From Chrysoperla carnea (lineage: Eukaryota > Arthropoda > Insecta > Neuroptera > Chrysopidae), in NCBI RefSeq assembly GCF_905475395.1, contig NC_058342.1, forward strand, positions 14,294,640 to 14,358,639: a stretch of 64,000 bases of DNA. The letters are read 5' to 3'. How positions within the stretch are numbered: position 1 is the stretch's first letter; each line of letters begins with the position of its first letter. Below the pieces are notes generated by a model. That model did not search any database and had not been told where the DNA came from. It was given only the letters and a program-made list of their open reading frames with translations. The position numbers and the translations under genes are program-made. Shown in pieces: positions 37,266-48,300 of this stretch.

Positions 37266-37778
37266 CGTATTCCAATTGAGTAAGATTCATTAAAAAAACA
37301 TTTTTTTCATTTTTAACTACGTAATCATATTCAACGTGATGAATTTCATTACATGGATCCACATTTTGACAATATTTTTCGATTTGTAGATGCGTACACA
37401 ATTCAATTCGTTTATAACATTTTCTTTCCGGATAAAATTTGATTTGATGTGTTGGATTTTTATTATCTTTCATCAATCGAACTGCTTTAATAATTTTATA
37501 ATTTTTTTTTACAATGACTCCGTACCCGTTCTCGTGCACTTTTTGATTTTGATTTGGCCATACGTATTTCAGGCGTAGCACATTTAATTTGTCGAATTTC
37601 ATCAATAAATCGTGAGAGTTCAATAAATTGTTCGGTTGTGGTTAAAAATTGGCTGACCAAAACGTCGCGAAGTTTTTCTCCTGGAGAAAATTGAATGAGT
37701 TGTTCAACTTGTATTGTGACTTTCGGTTTGTTTTAGCACTTTTGATTCGGATATTTTAATATTTTGCATATTTACCAT
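37266..37778 (-). pseudogene. Gene B exon 1 (right arm), frameshifted
   Basis: Mirror of 6805-7318. It keeps Gln (CAA) where the left arm has a stop, ending LTQLEYG at the 'cg|gtaaga' donor. The middle segment (LRDVLVSQFLTTTEQFIELS) and the C-terminal segment (QIKFYPERKCYKRIELCTH) are in different frames, separated by the same A-run frame change as in the left arm. The exon is one base shorter than the left copy, so its frame bookkeeping also differs near the N-terminus. Confidence 0.55.
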
Positions 37779-38645
37779 AATTTTAATTAATTTATATATA
37801 AGTTTATGTTAGGCAAAAATTTTTTTTACGAAAATTTAATAGAATTCAGTTTGATGATTGATATTTTACAAACATGATTTCATGATTGAAACATAGACCT
37901 TTTCATAACTGTGACAGTTATGAAAGTGTCTATGTTAGATGAAACATGTCAAAAATATTTTAAATTATTAAAATATTAAATAAATCAAAGTGGAATAAGC
38001 AAAGAAAATTGGAAATTTTATTTCTTCAATCCTAATTATGGAGTTACACAAAGTAAAGCTCTCTACAATTAAAAATAAAATTATTAGCGTGGTTCCGAAA
38101 AAATTTTTGATGAGAGTCTATTTTTTCCAATAGACTTTTTCATCATGATCATGAAGTGTAGAGGTAAAGGAGTACAATCTCTTATACTCCATAATCATGC
38201 CATAAGCGCAAGTGCAGAGTTTATTTTTTCGGACTGACAGCAATACGTTGTACTAAGATATTCATTCATTTTTTCACACTGCGTATTCGTTGTGTGCGTA
38301 GTCATGGTAGGGACAATAAAATCGATGCCAGCGCTTCCAGTGAAAAATTTTGGCATTAAAGGGGGCTGTTATTACTAATTTGCAGTTTTTTTACATGTTA
38401 ATGTTATAGAAAATGTCAAATTAAAATTATTGAAAAACACTAAATAATTAAACTTAATTCATTAAAAATTGTGAAAATAAGAAATCAAATTGCACAAATA
38501 TTATTTTTCAAATGTAAATTATCATAATTATTCATTTAAATTTGAGAGATAATAATATAAAATTTTCAATGCAAGTCTTAATTGCAATCCATACAATTAT
38601 ATATGCATCCATACAATTCTATATTTAAAGTAAAGTATCGCTTTA

Positions 38646-39009
38646 ATGGAAACGAAACTCAACTTTAGGAATTTAGCCTTTATTTTAGATTTATTTAGAT
38701 TCATTCTAACTTTAGGAACTCTCAAGATAGATGAAAAACCGTCACTTTGCAAGCATGATGGTCTGTTTTTAAAATATGATTTAAGTAAAACTCTTCCATG
38801 CCCACTACTTTTTTTTGAAATTAGTCTTTCCTGGCCTATTACCACAGCAACGACTGAAAGGTCATTTTCGTCACTCAGACGTCTGAAATTAGTATTATGG
38901 GTGAGAATAGGCTACCAGAATTGGCTTTGATGGCCACTGAAAGACAAAAGACAGCTGAGCTGATGTCAGATGTAGGACTCGATATGTTGGTCGAAAAATT
39001 TGATTTGAT
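38646..39009 (+). pseudogene. hAT-family transposase C-terminal remnant (right arm)
   Basis: Plus-strand frame with SWPITTATTERSFSSLRRLK near its 3' part, preceded by a diverged region (METKLNFRNLAFIL...), then a frame change into the MGENRLPELAL-type segment. It is the same remnant as in the left arm. It ends where alpha-tubulin-like sequence begins. Confidence 0.75.
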
Positions 39010-39012
39010 CTG

Positions 39013-39174
39013 ATGTATGCTAAACGAGCTTTCGTTCATTGGTATGTTGGGGAAGCAATGGAAGAAGGAGAATTCTCTGAGGCACGTAAAGATTTAGCTG
39101 CACTTGAAAAAGATTACGAAGAAGTTGGAATGGATTCTGAATGCGCTGAAGGCGAAGGTGCCGAAGAATATTAA
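39013..39174 (+). pseudogene. Alpha-tubulin C-terminal fragment, intact tail (right arm)
   Basis: 53 codons plus stop, from [20 protein letters not shown] to the typical acidic terminus ending GEGAEEY. Just upstream, 'aaatttgatttgatc' encodes the KFDL that precedes MYAKR in tubulin but is separated by a small insertion with TGA. Only the C-terminal end of the protein is present, so it cannot make tubulin. It is fused to a hAT remnant, suggesting capture or a chance junction before the duplication. Confidence 0.85.
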
Positions 39175-39731
39175 ATGTTTTTTTTTATATATTGTTTTTG
39201 TTTTTACCGTATTATTCATAAAAAATGTACAAATTAGGAAAAAAAGTTTTTATAGTTTTGTTTGTTTGTTTGTTTGTTTGTTTTTTTTTTTTTTTTTACA
39301 GCTGCGCTATAATTTAATTTAAAATTGTATCAATAAATTTTTGCAGACTGATTATTTTAGAAAAAAATTTTGTAACCAACGTAAAATTTTTTTTACATAT
39401 ATGTTGCCCGATATATCCAATTTTAGAGTTCCGTTGAGACGTATAGAGAAACCGAAACTCAGTTTTTCATGGAACAATTACCTAACAAACTAAAAACTTT
39501 AATTTTAATGACAGTCAGTTAATGTTATTATTGTTTAACGATTTATAAAATTGACAATTGTAATTAAAATTTAGTATCAGCTATTCTATAAATACTGGGA
39601 ACGATTGTTAATAAATACTGGGTGCTTTATGGGTGTGAAATAGCAATGAAAAGAGTTCCTCTAAGCGCGTTTAGTCAAGGTTGTATTCAACTACTACGTA
39701 GAGGACTTGTAGAAGTACCAAGTATAAAAAT

Positions 39732-42170
39732 ATCGTATTAATTTGAATTTTACATGAGGAGCGTTATTGAAAACTGGAATACCCACATGTACTGTGATGT
39801 GAAAAAATAATCGATTATTTTTTCTTTAAAAATCGATTTTAAAAATTTATTTTTTGGTTCACTGTTGATTTATTTTATCTTTTGCAACTCGTCCAATCGA
39901 CCAAAAAATTACCAACAAAAGTCATTGAATTTCTTACTTTTCCACGATTTTTGTAATTATTAATAATAATAGATAATTATTAATAATTTTCTACTCATCA
40001 CATTTACGGTAACATGGAGAAGAGAAAACATCAGGCATTTTGTTAAAAACGAAAAAATTGATTTTCCCTCAAAAATCGATTATTTGTAGAAAAATGTATT
40101 GAACACGGAGCTGTGTTCAATGGCAATTTATATTATTCTATGTCAATGGACCCTTATAAATGAATACTTTTCATAGAGATAATACCATAGAGCTATAAAG
40201 GCATAGGAAACGCATTTAGTGATTTCTTGAGTGAGAGAGGTAGAACGATACAGAAATTGTAGGCGAATAAGACAAACAATGACAGCTAAACGATCCTACT
40301 TTATTTGGTCTCTATCTACTGCTATCAACTGGTTGGGGGGGGGGGGGCGAGTGTAGACTTTGCACCTCTATAGTATTATCTCCATGATAATTGGGAATAA
40401 TATTCATGATTTTTTTTTTTCGAATAACTATAAAAACAACCTAGATAAAATCCATCAAAAATTTGTTTGTATTATTTTAATTGCTCTTTCTAACAAAGCT
40501 GAATTTATCCTGAAGTTCTTATGGCAAACATAATATATGACGTCAAATACTTTGTCCGATCTCTCTGCGCCTATAATTTATTTAGCTAATTACTAGTTTA
40601 AAATTCTTATAACATATGTACCTATCTCTTTGAAGATTTTAATTTTAATTTCTTTTATACGTTATATTTTCATATTTTATTAAGAAATGTGAAAAAGAAA
40701 TTTCATGAATATTCCTTATTTCTTAATTTCGAAGGAAGCGCATGCGCATATCTTGCATTCAAACATTGGAATTATGATATTCGCATAGAATTTCCTTCAA
40801 AACGAAGAATTTTTTCCATTTGGGTTGGAAGTTTTAAATGCGATCAAATCATGAAGGACAATATTAAGCGAATGGACGGTACAGAACCCTAACATGACAT
40901 TGTATTTCTCATGAATGTTTATCAACACAAGAACCCAACCCAACATTAATCAAACAATTGACAATGGTTTGAAATATTTTTGTATGATAAACATTATTTA
41001 AATTATTAATTTCATTAAACGATGGATGCTTACTCAATGGAAACCTGTTACATCACTAAAAACTCTGCTAGAAACGCCGCATAATCTCTATATGCAAGTC
41101 TATTAAAATAGCACACAAAAAAAATTAAATTTGCAAATTTATTTTTATAAAAAAAAAAAAAAAATTCCAGATAAATTTGTTGTCTTCTTTTCTTACAGGC
41201 AGAGGTGAGTTATTCATTAGGCAATGCACTTGTGTATAAGTATGCGAAAAATTACTTTTGATATTGACATTTGTACAGTTATTCAAATGTATGACAGTTC
41301 AATTTATATAATTTCTGCAGAAAGGGGAAATTTTAATAAAAATGAACAACAAGCCTTGAAACTCTCAATAATATACGGGGGAGAAAGTTCATCAGCCGAT
41401 GAATCTGCCGAATGCTAGATTATTTCTTCACTAGCTGACCGGGAAACAGTATATCTAGTAAATAAAAGAGTGACAGTATATTTAATAAATTATATAGGCA
41501 GACTTGTGATTGAACTTCAAAAAGGCATACATCAATTTTCACAATAAATTTTCGTTTTTAAGCGATTTGATCAATTAGAACAATGAAGAGAGTTCAAAAT
41601 AGAACTAACGATTTCTGAAAAAATGTTTTAAATAAAAAAATGTTAGTTTTTTTTTATGAGGATCAACTTTCTAATTTAAAGGGTTATTCTATCTGTTACC
41701 TTTAGGATATAAATTGACTGTTAAAGCTAGGTCCAATCTGCAACTTTTAACTACAAAACAAGCTAAGTATTAGCCATAATAGATTAAAATGGAATAGCTG
41801 TACATAAAGTTGTTCATTGACTCCACATCCGATATGTATATTGATGTAAAACAAACCCGGTATTCTATATTTTTTTCAAGTTGGTAATGCTATTATGAGT
41901 TAATAACACATACACTCTCTCATTCAGTAATATGTTGAGGTTTAGTTACATGGATTACCAAAGATTTGTGCATATTAAAACAAATAACATTATAGGAATT
42001 TAATTTAATTTAAAAAATAAACTAAATCAGTATTAAAATAAAATACGTGCTTTCTTATATGAAAATCTAATTTTCAAATCGTTTAATAAATTTCAATTAT
42101 TTAACGTAAATTCAATCATATTTGTAAATAAAATATATATACATTCCATAGTGGGTAAAGTTATTTCAAA
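39732..42170. other. Intergenic stretch between the palindrome and Saf-B
   Basis: No firm gene. Contents noted: a G-run at about 40336-40347, a repeat at 41475-41600 related to 2816-2945, and ORFs of 64-67 codons (40689-40892, 41224-41418) with no domain. The Saf-B promoter should lie in the last few hundred bases; I see no TATA box. Confidence 0.5.
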
Positions 42171-42293
42171 ATGTCGGAGGGTGAACCTAGAAAATTAAGT
42201 GAGTTACGTGTAGTTGATTTACGTGTTGAGCTAGAAAAACGTGGTTTAGAGAAATCTGGTGTGAAAGCAGCCTTAATTGAACGTTTAGGAAAA
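42171..42293 (+). CDS. Saf-B: Saf-B exon 1: SAP domain
   Basis: 41 codons from ATG in 'tcaaaatg' context. It reads [20 protein letters not shown], then [19 protein letters not shown]. The pattern L..L.V.DLR.EL..RGL...G.K..L.ERL is the SAP helix-turn-helix consensus. Donor 'aaa|gtatga'. Confidence 0.93.
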
Positions 42294-45257
42294 GTATGAG
42301 TTAATTATTTGTTCATTGTAAAAAGTTTTGTGTGCTAATCCTGTGATTTTTCAAGGCATTACGTGACGAGGGGAAGGATCCTGATACCTACGTATTTGAA
42401 GAACGTGCTAAACGTCTATCAATCGATAAACAGAGTAAGTGTAGATGTGTTTTTGTAGGTGAATTGCGTTTCTTAATAACAATGTTTTGGTATTTATCGT
42501 AGAAGAAGAGACTGAACCAGAAACTACAACGCCGGTTGAAGATGCTTCGAAGGAATCACCGAAAGATGAAAGTACCAAAGAGGATTCAAAAGAAAATGAT
42601 GCTGAAAATCAAGTAAAATCAACAGTAAGTAAAAAATATCACATCGGCTACTTTACTTTTGAGCGACACATTTTTAGGGTTATTGCATAGATATCAGAAA
42701 TCCATCATCAGATTGCTATCCGAGCTATAATATTATTCCCTATATACACCTCGATAGATAAACGAATGTACATCCTGAAGGTCGCGTTACAGACGAGTTG
42801 ATAGAATACCAAAAACCAACTCAATGAAACTATTTGGTAGGATTGACACTTTTCTAAATTTGATCGGGAGACTCCAGAATTAGTACACTTTCCGGATAAA
42901 GGATTTTTTTTTGATTCTTTGATTCATATTCAGGTATATTTGACAGTTCTGAGCAGCTTTTATTTTTAACTAACTCACTTTTAGTAAAAATGATATCACA
43001 GAGTGACAATAGCTAAAAAAGCCGCAGACCTGTGCTAACTCGACCCCATTAAAGGTAGGACCAACTTGCTTATCACAGGATGGACGCTAGTAAGCACGGG
43101 TCTGCAAGTCATCTTAACCTCACTTTCGGGTATTCATACCTTGACATATCCGTTTTCGTCGTTTTTTTCCCTTTTTTCCCAACACTTACATTGTTATTTG
43201 TTGAAGGAAGTTCCCAAAAATGAGCGTATGAAAATATTTGAAACTTACGTTTCAAATTTTGGGGGTGGATTGTGTTAGAATTTGGGAAAATTTTTCGATA
43301 TATATCATAGTTTTTGAAATATTCATGCTTAAAGATTTAGAGAAAATCTCTTATTGAAGAAATAAAACACAAATACCATTCGTTTCATCACTTTAAATGT
43401 ATTTTTATGGAAAAACGAGTGCGGCTTGTTATAATTTTCTTTATAGGAAAATATTTGCCATCCTTTTAATAATAGGGGCGCTGAGCCGGTTTTCGTGGCC
43501 GATTGAGATCCACGAAAACAACTTATTGTTTTCGACGTATTTTTTTCCGTTGAATTTAAAATCAAGGTCGTTTTTTTACGAAATATGGTGTAATAACTTT
43601 TTATAGGCAATTTAATTTTTTTTAACGCTACCAATCATGCTAGACAATGATTTTTTTTTAAACTGTGAAAACGGATAATATTATTCTCTAAAATTAAAAC
43701 CCCTCAAAAGAATTTTCAAAAATATTAATTAGAATAAAAGTTATTCAAAAATTTCGGGAGAAAACCGGGAAAATAGCTTCTTTTTTTTTTTAGATATTTT
43801 TGCTTATATCTCGGGTTCTAATGAAAATAGAAAACTATACAGCGTCTCATTTTCAAGCTAAAGGTCTAACCATTTAAGTATCATGGAATACCCAAATATT
43901 GATTAAATGGAAGTTAAATCGGTTAAAATTCATGAAATTTTACGAAAAAAATAAATATACTTTGTATGAACGTTTTTTATGGTTAGTTAAAAATAAAAAC
44001 CAATAACATGAATATATCATATTATTGTTCTATAAAAGACAAATATTTTTTACTTTACTAGACATCTCTAACTTTATTTTTCCAGGGGATGATCATCATT
44101 TGAAGTAAGATATCGGTAAAAATTTTTAGTTGTGGAAAAACTGGATATACAAAAATTAAAAATATCGTACAGTATTTTGATTCGATGATATCTTTAGATT
44201 AATTTCACTATCTCGCGAATTTCCCGAAGCTTTAAGATGGCAATCCTGCTAATTCGAATCTAATTTGCTAAATTTATATTGTAATTATAATTTTAATATT
44301 GAAGCTTTTGTAAAAACCAAAGTGTAGGTTGAGGAGTTTCATATTAAAAAAAATAACCCTCCCGGGTTAATTTTAAGAAAAAATTTGAGTAGAGAAATTT
44401 ATTTATTTTTTAATCGAAAAGCATTTTTAATTAAAGGAAAAAAAACGGAAAAAGCAATTTAATTAAAAAACAAAAAACAGAAAGTTGTAACACTAAAAAA
44501 ATTAAAAAAATGAGGCCAGCTAAAGTCAAATTCGTTCGAAACTTTACGAGGAAACGCGGTTTTATCGCGAAAAAATCATTTATTTTCACGACTTGCAAGA
44601 TTATAAAAGAAAATGGCTTTCTGCGAAACTTTTTCGAATTCACCTTAAAATGTTCTCCGAATCATTCTGATCAGAACGATCGAAAGAATATTTTGGGGGC
44701 GGTTTGAAAAAGTTTCACAGAAAGTCATTTTCCTAGTCATATAGATACTATAAATATATTATATGTGAAGCTATGATCGCCCGTAGTTCGGAACCACTAA
44801 TTAAAAATTTTTGTGGCCGTGAGAACTTTCGATCAGAATGATTCAAAGAACATTTTAGCGTGGGTTAGAAAAATTTTCATAGAAAGCAATTTTCCTATTT
44901 AATCTTGGAGGACCCTTGTACCTTTTAATGGTATTTTTTATACAAAATAATAAGATTTCGGCACAATTTGCGAAAATGCAAAATAGATGCTTTAGAAAAG
45001 CCATGCGCGATTATGCTTTCATCACGCATCTACGATATTAATAATTATATAGGAGTTGTAGGACAACTTTCAACTAAAAAACTGTTTAGATACCATTAAA
45101 AGCTATAATTTGAGACCAGAACAAATTACCTGCGAGCGATACAAGCTGAGAAAAAAATGTCGAAAACGAGATTTTGTCACGATAAAACCGTTTCGAACGG
45201 ATTTAGCTTTTTTGTTTTTTTAGCTCTACGATCCTCTAATTTTTGTTTAATCAAAAT

Positions 45258-45306
<49 letters not shown>

Positions 45307-48300
45307 TTTTGCAAAAGAACGAGTGTGTTCCTCCTTTCCGATTTTTTTAAATAACTTAGTGCATTCCGATTTTTTCCAAAATTTTTTTTCTTAAAAACTA
45401 TAATTTTTTTTGAACGGGTTAATTTTTAATATTGATTAACACCTCACGACTTCTTCTATACTGAAAAGAAACCTTTACCGTTGAGCTAATTTTGGAAAAA
45501 AACGCTAAATGAAATTTTTTTTTAATGATTTAGGAAATAGAACCTGAAGAAAAAAAGGAAACTGATGAAAAAACAGTAGAGGCTGAGCAAAATGGCGGTG
45601 AAAATGAAGATTCATTGCACTTAACAATTGAAGACGATGATCAGCTGTTGGAAGAAGTAAGTTTTTCAATTTGTTTGATTTTATTTAATTAAAATAGGCT
45701 TCAGCGCAAAAGTCATTTTGAGATAAGCTCTTTAGTAGGTTTAGTTTCCCAAGGCCCTCGTAAATAATCTCCAATCGTAGACTTAAGTGTTCGAAGTCTT
45801 ACCTGGTTATTAATTTAGTTTATATATCTCAAATACTTCCTTGATAAATTTCTTGTTGATAATTGATCTGTATATAGACGTGATCCAGGAGAGATTCACG
45901 ATCTCTCATCTCATGATTAAAGCGGTTGATCAAAAATGTAAAATCCTGCGACATTTCTACATTTTATATAACTGTTAAAAGCTATTCAAAAATGCTGAAT
46001 TTTGTAATAAATAAAATTTCTTTAAATTTCAGCCCGAAGAAAAACCAGCCGAGGAAGAAGTAAATAAACCAGGTATGTTTGAACACTATACAAAAAACAT
46101 TTGTATTTGTTGTTATTTGTACAAAAAAAAAACACTTGTTTTAAATTCTGTAGTTGACGGTTAGTGCGATTTAGTAAGTTAGAAACAATTATTGTAAATA
46201 ACATTAGGGTAAAAAATATTTTGTTGTACTTTTAAAAAAATAAATGGGAGCAATTGATGGCAATTATTGGCTTTATAAGAACCTTATCTGGACTAGTAAA
46301 ACATGAAAGTCAAGTTCAAATTACATTCAATGAGGAAGCTTCTTTTTTGGAAGAAGAGTCAACAGAAAATTTCGAAGGTGGTGAAAATGGTTGCTGGTTA
46401 CTTCACATTCTTGAAACTTTGAAAATTGCTGTACTTACTTCGAATAAACCTGCTGAATGAATTCAATCTTTGAAGAAGACGTGAAAGTATGTCCAAAATG
46501 AATTCTACATAAGTGAACAATTACAAATTCAATGTCGCAGATTTTCTTCAAAAATATGAAAAAAAATAAATATTAAAACAAAAAATGATAATCCAATGAA
46601 ATAAGCATTCAAACGGTCTGAGAAACAAGATGGCGTTTTTTGGATTTCACGTTGTAAATTACTTCAGCTGTTTGAAATACAGAACACGTATATGTTCTCT
46701 AATCATTACAATTTATTATCGATCTTCGCCAATTTGGTAATTTAATGTTCGAGATGCGATTAATTTTATCATAAAGTTATGCTTCAATTTGTTTCAACGA
46801 AATAAATGCACAATTTTCCATCAACCCAAATTGAATTGTGTCAACTTCATCGATTTGGTTAATCAATTCATCAAGCTGCCGAAAATATGGCAATAAATTT
46901 CCTTGTTCGAAATGGTCGTCATGCCTCACCAAATAATTTCAAAATTTGATGAAAATTACTAACAAATTAATTGATCTTCATAAATGTGTCAACATGGTAA
47001 TTGTATAATTGAAAGTATGAAAACTTGGTAATAAATTTCATTGTTCGAAATGGTTATCATGCTTCACCAAATAACTTCAAAATTTTATGAAAATTAATAA
47101 CAAATTATCGATCTTGATGAATGTATTATCAACCTGGTAATTCTACAGTTGAAAGTATGAAAACTTATATCAACCTCGTTAGCAAAATTTTCTGAAGCCT
47201 GGAAACTTGGTAATGGAAAATTCATCGTTTAAATCTGTGATACAAAATTTTAATTATACATTCAAAAATTGAACTTCAAAAGTAATTATATTCAACATAA
47301 AAAGAGCAATTTACCGTCTTTCGTTAAATTTATATTTGAAAGAAAATTGAAAATGTTTAATTTATTCGAATTCTGCCAATTTGGTAATTAAAAGATAATT
47401 GTAATAAAGTTCTAAGTAACAAAATTGAACTTGAATTCAACTCGGCTAATTTGAACTTAAAAATGTTTATCGAACTATGTAAATTGAGTAATTGCAAGAC
47501 ACTTAATAACTGATAACTGATATAATCGATAATTCGTATTTATTCACTGCGAGATACTTCTAAGAGTTTGGTTATTTGGAGATACTGTTTCTGGAAGTTT
47601 GGTAATTGGGAAATTTTTCTAACATTTTGGTAATAAAATGATACTTCTCTTAGCAGTTTGGTAATTTGCATCTTTTATAAATTTGGTAATTGGAATATAA
47701 TTCTTCTGAAAATTTGGTAATTGAAATATCAAGAAACTGTCAGCTTACCAAATTCCGTCAATAGGTAATTTGAAATATTCGATGCAAAAAATTTTGAAAA
47801 GAAAATTTCCTGAATCCCAAAAGGTCTTATAAGAGATGATAAAATAAAAGCCATTTAGAAGGTACAATTGCTCCCAAAAAAATAAATAATTTCGTAAAAC
47901 AATATATAAACAAACAAAAAATTTAGGTTTTGTTTCAAATCAAAACAAGCAGTTTCAGTGACTGTTTGTGGTCATTTGAAATCGCCCAAAGTGAAAACGC
48001 AAATTTGACAGCTGTTAATTTCAGTTCTCTAAACAAACAAAAAAACCATACAAAATGGCGTACGTCAATAAAAAAAACTATAATTTGGTGCAATTAGATG
48101 ATGAGTCCACAACAGCGAAGAAGACGGAGTCAACAACACCAACTGAAAGTAAACCAGATGAAGATGAGGAGGAATCAAAACCCGTTGAAGATGATTCCAC
48201 AACAAAATCCCAGGAAACCGGTGATGATCATGTTAAAAAAGATGCCGACGAAGAATCAGCTACTACAACCGATGCACACAAAGCGGAAACCGATGGCGAC

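Larger units (their letters stand above)
24348..39731. repeat. Right arm of giant inverted repeat (palindrome)
   Basis: Reverse complement of 4919-19499, as described there. Right-arm-only material includes the hAT MITE with an 8-bp target duplication (26430-26733), element A (34881-35432), about 53 bp near 38218-38272, and an expanded TTTG microsatellite near 39258-39280 next to the tubulin tail. Confidence 0.95.

Noticed and set aside
4919..39731. The palindrome as a library hairpin artefact
   Set aside because: The arms have many private substitutions, indels and two transposon insertions (one with a target duplication), which a fold-back read would not create. A haplotype mis-join is not fully excluded.
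40689..40892. 67-codon ORF between the palindrome and Saf-B
   Set aside because: No domain, no splice context and no second copy; I could not tell it from chance in AT-rich DNA.
46254..46460. 68-codon ORF as an extra acidic Saf-B exon
   Set aside because: It overlaps the TIR end of the intron 5 element, has no clear acceptor or donor that fits the phase of exons 5 and 6, and lacks SAFB-like sequence.
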